A stretch of 64,000 bases of DNA from Bacteroidales bacterium (GCA_016707785.1 JADJGZ010000001.1:248001-312000), one strand, 5' to 3'; counted from the first letter of the stretch, positions 23,767 through 34,326 are shown. Notes: generated by a model from the sequence alone, not told the origin. Program-made: numbers and translations.

Positions 23767-24462
23767 ATGGCCTCCAATAAATATGCCGTCATTGGTATTG
23801 GTCAGTTCGGAAAAGCAATCGCCCGGGCATTGTCCAATAAAGGATATGAAGTAATGGCGATTGATAGTGATGAAGAAATCATTGATAGTATCGGAGATGA
23901 TGTAGCCTATGCTGTAGCGCTGGATGCTACCGACAAACGAGCGTTGCAGTCGCAGAATATCGAAGAATTTGATGCCGTTGTTGTGGCTATAGGTTCGGAT
24001 TTTGAACAACGTTTATTATGTACATCCATATTGTTGGATTTGAACATCAAACGTGTCATTACCAGGGCAAATGGCGAAGCTCAGAGGATAATCCTGGAGA
24101 AGATGGGTATTAAGGAAATACTTAGTCCTGAAGAAGAAGTAGGGATACTTGTCGCTGAACGAATGCTGAACCCGAGTATTGTAAGCTACCTGCAATTACC
24201 CGATGATCATAGAATTGCAGAAATTTATAGCCCATCCAATTGTATTAATAAAACATTTGGTGACATTGACCTTAGGGATAAGTATAAATTAAGCCTTATC
24301 ACTGTTAAAAAAGAGATCAAGACATTTAAGGATGGGAAATCAATTACTGAGCACCATATCTCAGGGGTTCCGGATTCAAAACAAATGCTTGAGGCATCTG
24401 ATCGATTGGTTATTTTTGGGCATAACAAGGATATTGATAGATTTCTTGAAATTAATGCATAG
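23767..24462 (+). CDS. trkA: potassium uptake regulatory subunit TrkA/KtrA
   Basis: A 231-residue cytoplasmic gating subunit. An RCK_N Rossmann domain carries the nucleotide-binding GIGQFG at about 10-15 and an acidic residue after the second strand (AIDSD). A C-terminal RCK_C domain (about 140-230) probably binds a regulatory ligand. The single-RCK length is typical of KtrA-type subunits, whereas enterobacterial TrkA has two copies. It lies 14 bases before trkH, its membrane partner, and has its own promoter. Confidence 0.95.
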   Translation: MASNKYAVIGIGQFGKAIARALSNKGYEVMAIDSDEEIIDSIGDDVAYAVALDATDKRALQSQNIEEFDAVVVAIGSDFEQRLLCTSILLDLNIKRVITRANGEAQRIILEKMGIKEILSPEEEVGILVAERMLNPSIVSYLQLPDDHRIAEIYSPSNCINKTFGDIDLRDKYKLSLITVKKEIKTFKDGKSITEHHISGVPDSKQMLEASDRLVIFGHNKDIDRFLEINA

Positions 24463-24476
24463 TTGAATCTATAGTT

Positions 24477-26291
24477 ATGCCTTTCAGAAAACTCGATAGG
24501 GTTAGAGAAAATATTAATATCAAGCTTTACAGGCACAAGAACTATGTAATTATTAGTATGCGTGCCTTGAGTTTCCTGGTATCTCTTATTGCTATCGGAA
24601 CAATCATTTATTATCATGGATTCCCTGTTACACCTGAATCTCAGAGTTTTACTATCCTTGTTATAAAATTAAGTTTTACCTTTTATATCTTTAAATACCT
24701 CATTAAAATATTCTACCACTTCCATCCTTTAGAATTTCTTAAAAGCAATTCTTTCGAGGGATTGATATTGCTGCTTGTTTTGCTGGATGGGATCGCATCA
24801 CTAATCATGGGTGATTCAGTGGTAAAAACCACTTTTATTAACTTAGGAATGCCAAATATGACCGTGTACTACGGTCTATTTATTCAGATTTACTTTTTTC
24901 TCATTATAGCCATCGAAGTTGGAAAAGCAAGCCAAAAAATAGCCATTTTTAAACTCGGCCCATCTGCCTTGCTCTCAATGTCATTCATACTTTTAATTAT
25001 TAGCGGAGCAGGTTTGTTAATGCTTCCCGAAATGACTGTAAAGGGAATCCGATGGATTGATGCATTGTTTACTTCCACCAGCGCATGCTGTGTAACCGGA
25101 CTCACATCAGTTGACACAGCTACTGCATTTACTTTTAAAGGGAAAACAATTATTATGTTCCTGATACAACTGGGTGGTTTGAATATATTGTCTTTTGCTA
25201 CTTTTTTTGCTACTTTTTATAAAAGTGCTGCCGGATTGAAGTATCAGTCTCTCCTGAAAGATATTATTTCTACAGATAAATTGAGTAATACCAGGATACT
25301 TTTGAGAAAAATCTTCATGTTTAGCATTGTAATTGAGTTGACCGGTGCTGTACTTATCTTCCTTACATGGCCTAATGAAATGCATTTCAGTACAATGGGG
25401 CAGAAAATTTATTTTTCATTATTTCATTCTGTATCAGCTTTCAATAATGCAGGATTTGCATTATTCACTGACAATCTTTATGATATCGGTATCCGGCATG
25501 CCTACAACCTCCAATTGATTATTGCGGCACTTATTTTCCTGGGTGGAATTGGATTTATCGTACTGGAAGATATATTTAGTGTGCGCAGAATCAAATTGAG
25601 GCATGAACTGAAATGGAAAAAATTGCTTGTTCATTCCAGGGTATCTCTAAATACATCGCTGGTCCTCATAATTGCCGGAGCATTGGTTTTTTACCTTGTT
25701 GAAAGAAATAAAGGCATTTCCGGGTACAGCCTTTATGGGAGTATAGTATCCTCTGTATTTCAATCCGTTACTTGCAGAACTGCAGGGTTCAATTCAGTGG
25801 ATTTTACCCGACTGGCACAACCTGTCCTGATTTTTATGATGATGCTGATGTATATTGGAGCTTCCCCCGGATCTACCGGAGGAGGGATTAAAACAACAAC
25901 TTTTGCCATCATTCTAAGGTCAGCCTGGAATACCATCAGGGGAAGAAAATACCTTGAAATGCAAAAACATACCATCTCTCTTGATAATATTAATAAAGCT
26001 TATTCTATTGCACTCTTTTCGCTTTCGCTGATTTTCATCTCAACATTTATGCTATCAATCACTGATGGGGACATTCCCTTTATTAACCTTTTATTTGAGG
26101 AGATATCTGCTTTTGGAACGGTTGGATTATCTACAGGGGTGACTTCTTCAATCTCCTATGCCGGGAAAATGATTCTGATCATGACCATGTATATCGGAAG
26201 AATTGGAACATTAACTCTTGCTCTTGCTATTACCCGAAAAGCTTATTATACCAAATACCGATACTCTGAGATTAATATCCTTGTAGGATAA
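24477..26291 (+). CDS. trkH: TrkH/KtrB-family potassium transporter
   Basis: A 604-residue membrane protein that forms the potassium translocation pathway controlled by TrkA. The N-terminal 150 residues hold extra membrane helices absent from KtrB. The four pore-loop repeats are visible as TSACCVTGLTS, HSVSAFNNAGF, FQSVTCRTAGFNS and EEISAFGTVGLSTG, each supplying a selectivity glycine. The SPGSTGGGIKTTTF segment is also family-typical. It is cotranscribed with trkA and followed by a strong terminator. Confidence 0.95.
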   Translation: MPFRKLDRVRENINIKLYRHKNYVIISMRALSFLVSLIAIGTIIYYHGFPVTPESQSFTILVIKLSFTFYIFKYLIKIFYHFHPLEFLKSNSFEGLILLLVLLDGIASLIMGDSVVKTTFINLGMPNMTVYYGLFIQIYFFLIIAIEVGKASQKIAIFKLGPSALLSMSFILLIISGAGLLMLPEMTVKGIRWIDALFTSTSACCVTGLTSVDTATAFTFKGKTIIMFLIQLGGLNILSFATFFATFYKSAAGLKYQSLLKDIISTDKLSNTRILLRKIFMFSIVIELTGAVLIFLTWPNEMHFSTMGQKIYFSLFHSVSAFNNAGFALFTDNLYDIGIRHAYNLQLIIAALIFLGGIGFIVLEDIFSVRRIKLRHELKWKKLLVHSRVSLNTSLVLIIAGALVFYLVERNKGISGYSLYGSIVSSVFQSVTCRTAGFNSVDFTRLAQPVLIFMMMLMYIGASPGSTGGGIKTTTFAIILRSAWNTIRGRKYLEMQKHTISLDNINKAYSIALFSLSLIFISTFMLSITDGDIPFINLLFEEISAFGTVGLSTGVTSSISYAGKMILIMTMYIGRIGTLTLALAITRKAYYTKYRYSEINILVG

Positions 26292-26294
26292 AAA

Positions 26295-26329
26295 AAAGGG
26301 ACACATCGTGTCCCTTTCCCTGTTTTTTT
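26295..26329 (+). terminator. intrinsic terminator of trkA-trkH
   Basis: A perfect 10-bp stem, AAAGGGACAC (26295-26304) with GTGTCCCTTT (26308-26317), three-base loop, followed after five bases by seven T residues. Confidence 0.88.
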
Positions 26330-26426
26330 ATTAAACCATTATGGTTGAATGTTGTTGACTTACACCGCTAAAATAATACTATGTTTGACTTAGAGGCTAT
26401 TCTTCTTTGTTAAAAGTTGTTAATGA

Positions 26427-26741
26427 TCACAATTCTTCTTTTTCCTGATCGTGATCCTCTTCTTCATGAACTCCATCTCCGGATTCTTTTGTATCAGTGG
26501 ACTCATCGAAAAAGTCTTCATCATCTTTCTCTGACTTGTTATCGATCTTTACCGGGACTTTAATAAGGTAGCTTGCCTCATCTGTATCCACAGTAATGGC
26601 AAAGAAAAATGAATCAGCGCCGGTTTTAACCTTGAATGTATGATTAACCCAACCCAGCGGATATTTCTTCCTAATAGCTTCCATCAATTCCGGAGAAGCA
26701 CTCTGATAATTGATTATTAGTTTTTTACGTTCATTCTTCAT
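26427..26741 (-). CDS. small protein with acidic tail, function unknown
   Basis: I recognise no characterised domain. The first 65 residues form a compact region with WVNHTFKVKTGADSFFFAITVDTDEASYLIKVPVKI, probably beta-rich. The remaining 40 are extremely acidic (runs of Glu and Asp) and probably disordered. No signal peptide or membrane helix. It lies 102 bases downstream of glgB on the same strand. Composition and position make a real gene likely. Confidence 0.72.
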   Translation of the reverse strand: MKNERKKLIINYQSASPELMEAIRKKYPLGWVNHTFKVKTGADSFFFAITVDTDEASYLIKVPVKIDNKSEKDDEDFFDESTDTKESGDGVHEEEDHDQEKEEL

Positions 26742-26843
26742 AATTCAAATCTTCAAATCATTGATGTTACAATTATACGGAAAAAATCAAAAAACAATCA
26801 ATATTTAGATTAATTAACAAATGCTTTAAATAAAATGGTTTTT

Positions 26844-28877
26844 TCAGTGTTTAATTTGTTCCAGGACTATAGCTGTTCGATTAGTGAGATAAATTCTTAA
26901 TCTGTTTGATTTTCCATGCTGTTCAGGCATCGTTTGATACTGTATTGACTCATCAATTCTGCCATGCCCGCCAAAAGCTTTATTGTCAGAATTAAGAATT
27001 ACCTTGTACTTTCCCTTCTTTGGAACAAAAAATTCATAATCAGGAATGGACCTATCAACATGAAAATTGAAAATAAAAATCAAATTTCCTCTTTCATAGA
27101 TAATGCATTTGTTTTCATCATCAATGTTCAATTCATTGGCATATAATGATGAGGTCAACAATTCCTGTTTCTTGACAAGTTCAATCATTTCCTTATCGAA
27201 TGCAGCCAGAAACTGATATTTCAACATTGGATCATCCAACAGTGACCATTGTCTGCGGGCATGTTTATAACTCCAGTCATTGCCGACCCTGGGAAAATCA
27301 ATCCATTCCGGATGACCAAATTCATTTCCCATGAAATTGAGATAGGATTGGCCTCCGAGAGAAATGGTAAAAAGACGGATTAATTTGTGTAATGAGATGC
27401 CCCTATCGATTACAGGGTTTGTATCATCAACCTGCATATGAAAATACATCTCTTTATCCATCAGGCGAAAAGCAATGGTCTTATCTCCAACTAACGCCTG
27501 ATCATGTGATTCACAATAGGCAACAGTACTCACGTAGGGTAAGCGATCATTAAGCACTTGCCACATTTCGCGGATACTCCATTCTTCATCAGGAAGATCT
27601 TTCAGATACTTAATCCAGAAATCAGGGATACCCATACCTAGCCTGTAATTAAAGCCCAGGCCACCATCAGAAAGGCTCATAGAGAGCCCTGGCATTCCAG
27701 TTACATCTTCAGCAATAGTTATTGCCGAGGGTTTAATTTTATGAACAAGATAGTTGGCGAGCTGCAAATAAGTCACAGCATCCCATTCAACACCATCGGT
27801 AAAAAACTTATGAATGTTATCAATTGGTTCATCTCCATGATGATAATACATCATAGATCCCACACCATCAAACCGGAAACCATCAAAATGGAACTCTTCC
27901 AACCAGAACTTCACATTAGAGAGTAAAAATTGTATAACCTCTGGTTTACCATAATCAAATAGTTTTGAATCCCAATTAGGATGCTCGCCTCTTTGACCTG
28001 GATGAAAATACTGGTGCTCTGAACCATCGAATAGGTTTAATCCTTCATTTAGGTTTTTAACAGTGTGGGAATGAACGATATCCATAATTACAGCTAATCC
28101 CATTTTATGGGCAGTCCTGATGAGTTCCTTAAGATCCTCAGGTGTACCGAATCGCGATGAAGCTGCATAGAAATTGGCTACATGGTATCCAAATGAACCA
28201 TAATAAGGATGTTCCTGGATGGCCATCATCTGAATCGCAGTGTAACCCGCCTTTTTAATCCGGGGTAGTACCTTCTTCGTAAAATCCTTATAGGAGCCAA
28301 TGCCTTCTTCTTCCTGAGCCATACCCACATGTACTTCATAAATGAGAAGTTGCCCGATTGAAGCCGGATCAAAGGAATCTTTCTTCCAGTCAAATTTTTC
28401 CGGAAACCACAATTGCCCTGAATAGTTCTTTGTGTCATCATCCTGGAGTACCCTGTAAATATAGGCTGGAATTCGAAGATTTGATCCTATCTGACTATTT
28501 ACCAGCACTTTAACCTTACTCTCATGGATAAAACTGTCTTTGTAAGTGGAATAATCCAGCTTTATTTCCCAAACACCATTGTCTATCCTCAGCAGGGGAT
28601 GGGATGTTTGATTCCAATCATTGAAGTCACCGGTTAAATATAATGAATGTGCTTCAGGTGCCCATTCCCGATAGATCCAGCAATTTTCATCTGCATTGAA
28701 ATGAATTCCAAAATATTGATAGGCTGATGAAAATTTGCTAATACCTTTATGATTCGTTTCAATATCGGTGAGGCGCTGAATAAATCGTTCATACCGGGCT
28801 ATTACATCATTGGTAACAGGCTGAAGCCAGGGGTCGATAGTAATGATGGCAGGAATGTTATTTTTCAGGTTGGACAT
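26844..28877 (-). CDS. glgB: 1,4-alpha-glucan branching enzyme GlgB
   Basis: Introduces alpha-1,6 branches into glycogen. The 677-residue protein has a CBM48 module near residues 60-150 and a GH13 catalytic barrel. Conserved regions are VIMDIVHSH, GFRFDGVGSMMYYHHG with the nucleophile Asp, ITIAEDVTGM with the acid/base Glu, and YCESHDQ. An all-beta C-terminal domain follows. Motif forms and length resemble the eukaryote-like GH13_8 branching enzymes common in Bacteroidota. No other glycogen gene is adjacent. Confidence 0.95.
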   Translation of the reverse strand: MSNLKNNIPAIITIDPWLQPVTNDVIARYERFIQRLTDIETNHKGISKFSSAYQYFGIHFNADENCWIYREWAPEAHSLYLTGDFNDWNQTSHPLLRIDNGVWEIKLDYSTYKDSFIHESKVKVLVNSQIGSNLRIPAYIYRVLQDDDTKNYSGQLWFPEKFDWKKDSFDPASIGQLLIYEVHVGMAQEEEGIGSYKDFTKKVLPRIKKAGYTAIQMMAIQEHPYYGSFGYHVANFYAASSRFGTPEDLKELIRTAHKMGLAVIMDIVHSHTVKNLNEGLNLFDGSEHQYFHPGQRGEHPNWDSKLFDYGKPEVIQFLLSNVKFWLEEFHFDGFRFDGVGSMMYYHHGDEPIDNIHKFFTDGVEWDAVTYLQLANYLVHKIKPSAITIAEDVTGMPGLSMSLSDGGLGFNYRLGMGIPDFWIKYLKDLPDEEWSIREMWQVLNDRLPYVSTVAYCESHDQALVGDKTIAFRLMDKEMYFHMQVDDTNPVIDRGISLHKLIRLFTISLGGQSYLNFMGNEFGHPEWIDFPRVGNDWSYKHARRQWSLLDDPMLKYQFLAAFDKEMIELVKKQELLTSSLYANELNIDDENKCIIYERGNLIFIFNFHVDRSIPDYEFFVPKKGKYKVILNSDNKAFGGHGRIDESIQYQTMPEQHGKSNRLRIYLTNRTAIVLEQIKH

Positions 28878-28943
28878 GGCTCGTATGTGATATGTAATTG
28901 ATATTTATTTAGTTAGATTTATTTGTCATTAAAAGGGGAGGGG

Positions 28944-29945
28944 CTATTTTAAAGGAAAATAGATATCTGTTTGCCATTTACTGGTATCTGGTTCCATGCC
29001 GGGATCGGTAATATATTCTTCCCAAGGCCCGCCACTTATAATAAGGGATTTCTCTTTTATATACTTCTCAATGGCTTCATAAACAATGGCTGTGGTGGTA
29101 TAAGGACCAAAATAACTAGCCATAGCTGCTTTTGTTGCTGGAAATTCCTTACATTCAACTTCTCCGGTGTTTGTGATCTTTTTATTCACAGGAATCCCGG
29201 CTTCCACGTCAAAGGATTGAGGAGAATAAGAATGGTATAAAGAGAAAGGAACCCCGGTAGTTGTAAGTTTCTTTTGCTTAATTACTGTGGAAATTTTCTT
29301 GTAAAAATCCTCTAGTTTTGATTCTATTGTAGAAGGTGATGCAGTATCCCTGATACTAAGAACAATTCTTTGAGGTATTTCCTTCTCAAGAACAGCTATA
29401 ATCGGTTTTGCCGGAATTTTTGAGGTAATCTCATTTAAATTTGCCAGTCCTTGTTCAAAATCATTTCCAACCATTCGATCCATAAACAAACCAAACCACC
29501 TGGAAATAGGGTTATCACCAAGATCACTTTCCAAAATCCACCTTACCAATGTACCCTGATCATCACTGGTAAAAAGGAATTTACCGGTAGAGGTACCATT
29601 TTCCATAAAATTAAGATCCAGTAAAATTGAATCATAAGGCTGACTGTCAGTTATTAGTAGTTTCCCATTCCCAACATCGCTGTGGTTACTTTCATAGATA
29701 AGTAATGCACCAACCCCTGATTGAGGACCGGAAAAGGTCACTTGCATAGTTGAATCCAGGCTTAGCCAAGGTAACCAACCATGCCAGTTCCTGAAATCAT
29801 TTACCTGTTCAAAAATTAAATCCCTGGAGGCCGGCATTACAAGTGATCGTTCAATCCTTACATGCCTGGGCAATAAAAACCCGGTAAGCACCAGAACAAT
29901 GACCAGTACAAGAACCGTCAATAAAATCCGCCGAAATAGCTTCAT
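28944..29945 (-). CDS. membrane-anchored SRPBCC plus GyrI-like effector-binding protein
   Basis: A 333-residue two-domain protein. Residues about 5-25 are a transmembrane anchor. Residues about 30-165 resemble an SRPBCC (START-like) ligand-binding fold with FEQVNDFRNWHGWLPWL. Residues about 185-333 form a GyrI-like or AraC effector-binding domain, ending in WQTDIYFPL. Both folds bind small hydrophobic molecules, so a sensing or sequestration role outside the cytoplasmic membrane is possible, but no ligand can be named. It lies 66 bases upstream of glgB on the same strand. Confidence 0.8.
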   Translation of the reverse strand: MKLFRRILLTVLVLVIVLVLTGFLLPRHVRIERSLVMPASRDLIFEQVNDFRNWHGWLPWLSLDSTMQVTFSGPQSGVGALLIYESNHSDVGNGKLLITDSQPYDSILLDLNFMENGTSTGKFLFTSDDQGTLVRWILESDLGDNPISRWFGLFMDRMVGNDFEQGLANLNEITSKIPAKPIIAVLEKEIPQRIVLSIRDTASPSTIESKLEDFYKKISTVIKQKKLTTTGVPFSLYHSYSPQSFDVEAGIPVNKKITNTGEVECKEFPATKAAMASYFGPYTTTAIVYEAIEKYIKEKSLIISGGPWEEYITDPGMEPDTSKWQTDIYFPLK

Positions 29946-30174
29946 GATTTCAGGACCATTAATGAGTATACTAAAATAGATAATTGTTGACTTGTTTTCT
30001 AAAGTATCCTGTAATTCTGATCTCAGAGTTGAAAATGGATTTCAGAGCGTCTGTTTGAGTATAAATAGATAAACAAACATAAGTTGTATTTTAGTGGGAT
30101 TAGCTAAGTTAAATCGAAAAATGATTGTGTTACAAATAGCCTATAATTTATATTATGTTAAATAGTAAATATTA

Positions 30175-30203
30175 AAGATAAGAGCCGATCAGGCTCCTAT
30201 CTT
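30175..30203 (-). terminator. probable terminator after the TPR gene
   Basis: Arms AAGATAAGAGCC (30175-30186) and GGCTCCTATCTT (30192-30203) pair over 12 positions in the minus-strand transcript, one of them G-U. The following minus-strand sequence is T-rich but interrupted, so efficiency is uncertain. Confidence 0.6.
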
Positions 30204-30207
30204 ACTT

Positions 30208-31377
30208 TTATTGTAATTTATCGTTTACAGCTTTCATTTTGTCAAGCATATTCAAACGAGTATAGATTTCTTTCAATGAAACCAATAATTGCTTGTCATT
30301 AGGATTTATTTTCTCGCCGTCTTCAAAATACGGTAATGCTTTATTCAGGTAAACATTTCCCTGAGCCATTAATTCATCGAATTTCTTTGTTTCACTTAAA
30401 GGCAGTTTATTGGCAGCATTGATGATATCTCCACCTTTATTAAAAAACAATACACCCAAATTAAACAGTGCATCAAAAAATGTTGGATCCTGCTTCAAAG
30501 TTTCCTCATAAGCTTTAATGGCTTCATTAAAGTATTTATCCCTGTCAGCTTGTGGTAACATGGTGTCATTTTTCAAAAGGTCATAAGTAACTCCAATTGC
30601 ATATTGAATGGACGTATTATTGGGTTCCTTTTCTTTAGCAATACCCAGGCTTATTAAAGCCTTTTCATGTTGATTGGTAGAAATGTACAGGTTAGCCTGC
30701 GTAATGATCAGATCGTTGTCACCAGGATATCTGACCAGGCCATTCTCGATAGTATTTGTTGCCTTTTCAAATTCACCGTTTTCCTTGTAAAGCATTGCCA
30801 ATGATGAATAGACACTTTTTTCATTCATCTGCATTGAAATCAGGCTTTCATAGGTTGAAATTGCTTTGGCTTTCTCTCCCTTTTTCTCATAGCACAAAGC
30901 AGAACCATAGATAGCCAATGTATCTACTATTTTATTGTCGCTTCCAATAGAAATCGCCCGTTCAAAGTTAGTTAGGGCATTATCAATATCATTGGCAGTG
31001 AAGAAATTGATACCTTCGTTAAATAACTGTCCACCAATTTGTTGCATCCTTAAAACGATATCACTCTTATATTCATCCTTGGCATCTAAAGCTTTTGATT
31101 TAATATAGGAATCATAAGAGATATTCAATGCATCCGGAGCCAATATTTTGAATTCAGGCTTCATTTGCAGGTCGAGGTAAATTCCACCTTTGTAATACCA
31201 AACTTTGGCATCAGTAGCAGCTTCAGGGTAAGCTGTAGCTTTGTCAATAAATTCCTTAGCCTTGAGCAGATCGCCTTTTTGCCAGTAATTATAGGCACTT
31301 GTGCGATCTTTTTTCATTTGGGCAAATGTCATCCCTACCAGGATAAGGAAGGCTGACAAGAGGATGGTTCTTTTCAT
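30208..31377 (-). CDS. exported tetratricopeptide repeat protein
   Basis: A 389-residue protein with a signal peptide (ending near FAQ at 20) and several TPR units: around 35-70, 130-165, 175-240 and 240-310. The repeats carry TPR-type positions such as AISTYESLISMQ and AIKAYEETLKQDPTFFDALFNLGV. TPR arrays mediate protein-protein contacts, so a periplasmic scaffold role is plausible, but no partner is evident. It lies 69 bases downstream of gyrA on the same strand and may be cotranscribed. Confidence 0.88.
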   Translation of the reverse strand: MKRTILLSAFLILVGMTFAQMKKDRTSAYNYWQKGDLLKAKEFIDKATAYPEAATDAKVWYYKGGIYLDLQMKPEFKILAPDALNISYDSYIKSKALDAKDEYKSDIVLRMQQIGGQLFNEGINFFTANDIDNALTNFERAISIGSDNKIVDTLAIYGSALCYEKKGEKAKAISTYESLISMQMNEKSVYSSLAMLYKENGEFEKATNTIENGLVRYPGDNDLIITQANLYISTNQHEKALISLGIAKEKEPNNTSIQYAIGVTYDLLKNDTMLPQADRDKYFNEAIKAYEETLKQDPTFFDALFNLGVLFFNKGGDIINAANKLPLSETKKFDELMAQGNVYLNKALPYFEDGEKINPNDKQLLVSLKEIYTRLNMLDKMKAVNDKLQ

Positions 31378-31446
31378 GTTTGCTTTAGTATTAGGTTTTG
31401 AATGTTAGTTAATTTCAAATATCCTGTTTTTAATTAAAGATGGGGA

Positions 31447-34056
31447 TTATTTAGTTTCATCCTGACTTTCTTCATCTGAATCAGGAAGAGTTTTGTCAGT
31501 ATCCCTGGCTGGAGCGTCAGTTTCGTTGGTAACTGGGTTTTCAATATTCATCCCGTCTACATCAGCTGAATCATCACCAAAATTTTCATCCAGTATCTCA
31601 TCATCTTCATCAACTTCTACCTTAGCAACAGCGGCAATTGTATCATCATCTTTAAGATTAATAAGTCTGACACCTTGAGTTGCTCGTCCCATAATTCTAA
31701 GGTCACCGACGGCCATCCTGATAATTAATCCTGATCGGTTAATAATCATCAGGTCATTGAAATCGGTTACATTTTTGATAGCGATCAGCTTACCGGTTTT
31801 ATCTGTGACATTGATCGTTTTTACACCTTTGCCTCCCCTGTTGGTAACCCTGTAATCATCTAGTTTCGACCGTTTGCCATATCCATTTTCAGAAACAACG
31901 AGTATATCTTCGGCCTCAGTATTAACACAGATCATGCCAATGACTTCATCGTCCTTACCAGCAAGAGTGATTCCTCTCACTCCTGTAGCATTACGTCCCA
32001 TTGGACGAACATTTCTTTCATTGAACCTGATAGCCCGTCCTGAGCGCAGAGCCATTACAATTTCGTTGGCCCCATCTGTCAATCGTGCTTCAAGTAACTG
32101 ATCACCTTCATTAATATTAATTGCATTAATACCATTTACACGTGGTCGTGAATAAGCTTCCAGGGAAGTCTTTTTAATGGTTCCTTTCTTTGTACAGAGA
32201 ATGATGAAGTTGTTATTGACATAATCTTCATTCTTGAGATCTTTCAGGTTGATAATTGCCCGAACCTTATCATCTGATTCTATGTTAAGAAGATTCTGAA
32301 TTGCCCGGCCTTTGGAGGTTTTAGCACCTTCAGGAATTTCAAATGCCCTCATCCAGAAGCATTTCCCCTTTTCAGTAAAGAAGAGCATGTAGTTATGTGC
32401 GGTAGCGATATAAAGATGTTCAAGGAAATCCTCATCTCTTATATCCGATCCTTTAGCACCACGGCCTCCCCTGTTCTGTCTTTTATATTCTGCAAGAGCT
32501 GTACGTTTGATATATCCCATATGTGAGATGGTAATCACAACAGCTTCATCGGCAATAGTATCTTCAATCCGGAAATCTTTGGCAGTATGCTCAATTCGTG
32601 TACGTCGCACATCACCATATTTTTCCTTGATTTCAGCAAGTTCATTTTTTATTATTTCCATTCTGAGTGATTCATCGGCCAGAACTGAACGGAAGTAATC
32701 AATCATTTTCAGAAGTTCTTCATATTCTTTCCTAAGCTCATCTCTCTTCAGTCCGGTAAGTTGCTGCAATCTCATATCAAGAATGGCACGAGCTTGAATC
32801 TCAGTGAGTTCAAATCGTTCGATAAGACCTGTGCGTGCAATTTCCGGTGTTTTAGATCCCCTGATTATAGAGATAACTTCATCAATATTATCAATAGCGA
32901 TCAATAAACCTTCAAGGATATGGGCTCTTTTTTCAGCTTCCCGCAGTTCATATTGCGTACGGCGAATTACAACCTCGTGGCGATGCTCGATGAAATGAGT
33001 GATCATCTGCTTGAGATTGAGCTGATAAGGCCTTCCTTTTACCAATGCAATACTGTTAACGCTGAAGGAAGTCTGCAATCCAGTATATTGATAAAGTTTA
33101 TTCAGAACAACATTGGGAACAGCATCCTTTTTGAGTTCATAAACAATCCGTAATCCGTTCCTGTCGCTTTCATCGCGTATGTCATGGATTCCTTCAATTT
33201 TTTTATCATTAACAAGGTCGGCAGTTTTCTTAATCATTTCTGCCTTATTCACCTGGTAGGGAATAGAACTGGCTATGATACATTCTCTGCCTTTTTCATC
33301 GGTTTCGATAGTGGTCTCACCACGCATCATAATTCTGCCACGCCCTGTTTCGTAAGCCTCCCTTACACCATCATAACCATAGATGATTCCTCCGGTTGGA
33401 AAATCAGGAGCAATGATGAATTTCATCAATTCCTCTATGGTAATATCCCTGTTGTCAACATAAGCAATGCAGCCATCAATGATTTCACCAAGATGATGAG
33501 GAGGTATATTGGTTGCCATACCCACTGCAATTCCTGATGATCCATTGATCAGTAAGTTTGGAACTTTCGCAGGAAGAACAGTTGGTTCTTCTAGGGTATC
33601 ATCAAAATTCAACCTGAAATCAACAGTTTCCTTATCGATATCAGCCAATAATTCTTCTGATATCTTTCTGAGCCGGGCTTCTGTATAACGCATCGCCGCA
33701 GGGCTATCTCCATCAATCGACCCAAAGTTTCCCTGTCCGTCGACTAAAGGATATCTCAATGACCATTCCTGAGCCATACGAACCATAGCATCGTAAACAG
33801 AACTATCGCCATGCGGATGATACTTACCAAGAACTTCCCCAACAATACGGGCAGATTTCTTATAAGGTCTGTTTGATAGCACTCCAAGTTCCAGCATACC
33901 AAATAAAACACGGCGATGGACCGGTTTTAATCCATCCCTTACATCAGGAAGTGCTCTTGAAACAATGACTGACATCGAATAATCGATGTAAGCCGCTTTC
34001 ATTTGATTTTCAATATTTACTTGTACAATTCTTTCTCCGTCCTGAACATTATCCAT
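31447..34056 (-). CDS. gyrA: DNA gyrase subunit A
   Basis: The breakage-reunion subunit of gyrase, which introduces negative supercoils. The 869-residue protein has catalytic Tyr124 in AAMRYTEARL. The quinolone-determining region reads HPHGDSSVYDA, so the positions equivalent to E. coli Ser83 and Asp87 are the sensitive-type Ser85 and Asp89. The C-terminal beta-pinwheel carries a GyrA-box-like QNRGGRGAKG segment. The last 60 residues are a highly acidic tail of the kind that tunes wrapping in other gyrases. It diverges from clpC. Confidence 0.98.
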   Translation of the reverse strand: MDNVQDGERIVQVNIENQMKAAYIDYSMSVIVSRALPDVRDGLKPVHRRVLFGMLELGVLSNRPYKKSARIVGEVLGKYHPHGDSSVYDAMVRMAQEWSLRYPLVDGQGNFGSIDGDSPAAMRYTEARLRKISEELLADIDKETVDFRLNFDDTLEEPTVLPAKVPNLLINGSSGIAVGMATNIPPHHLGEIIDGCIAYVDNRDITIEELMKFIIAPDFPTGGIIYGYDGVREAYETGRGRIMMRGETTIETDEKGRECIIASSIPYQVNKAEMIKKTADLVNDKKIEGIHDIRDESDRNGLRIVYELKKDAVPNVVLNKLYQYTGLQTSFSVNSIALVKGRPYQLNLKQMITHFIEHRHEVVIRRTQYELREAEKRAHILEGLLIAIDNIDEVISIIRGSKTPEIARTGLIERFELTEIQARAILDMRLQQLTGLKRDELRKEYEELLKMIDYFRSVLADESLRMEIIKNELAEIKEKYGDVRRTRIEHTAKDFRIEDTIADEAVVITISHMGYIKRTALAEYKRQNRGGRGAKGSDIRDEDFLEHLYIATAHNYMLFFTEKGKCFWMRAFEIPEGAKTSKGRAIQNLLNIESDDKVRAIINLKDLKNEDYVNNNFIILCTKKGTIKKTSLEAYSRPRVNGINAININEGDQLLEARLTDGANEIVMALRSGRAIRFNERNVRPMGRNATGVRGITLAGKDDEVIGMICVNTEAEDILVVSENGYGKRSKLDDYRVTNRGGKGVKTINVTDKTGKLIAIKNVTDFNDLMIINRSGLIIRMAVGDLRIMGRATQGVRLINLKDDDTIAAVAKVEVDEDDEILDENFGDDSADVDGMNIENPVTNETDAPARDTDKTLPDSDEESQDETK

Positions 34057-34263
34057 TTCGTAACCCCGTCTAAATTAATTAGTTATGTTTCAATCAATAA
34101 TATTACGAAAGTAACCATTTTTTTAATATAAAAACTGCTTCAGGCATTGATTTTGTGGAGCTTTACTAACAGTTTAATGTTGAAAAATATGTTGGATCAG
34201 AATCTTCCACTCAACTGAAACAGGTAATTTTAGAACTATTCTCCCAGTTGTATGTTTATGTAG

Positions 34264-34271
34264 TAATTTTG
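34264..34271 (+). promoter_or_regulatory. -7 promoter box of clpC
   Basis: TAATTTTG matches TAnnTTTG exactly, 55 bases before the clpC ATG. No convincing -33 TTG or stress-response inverted repeat was seen. Confidence 0.45.
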
Positions 34272-34326
34272 CAGGGAAATATGAATAAGGAATTAGTTAA
34301 ACAGAAAGAAAGGAAAGTTATTATTC

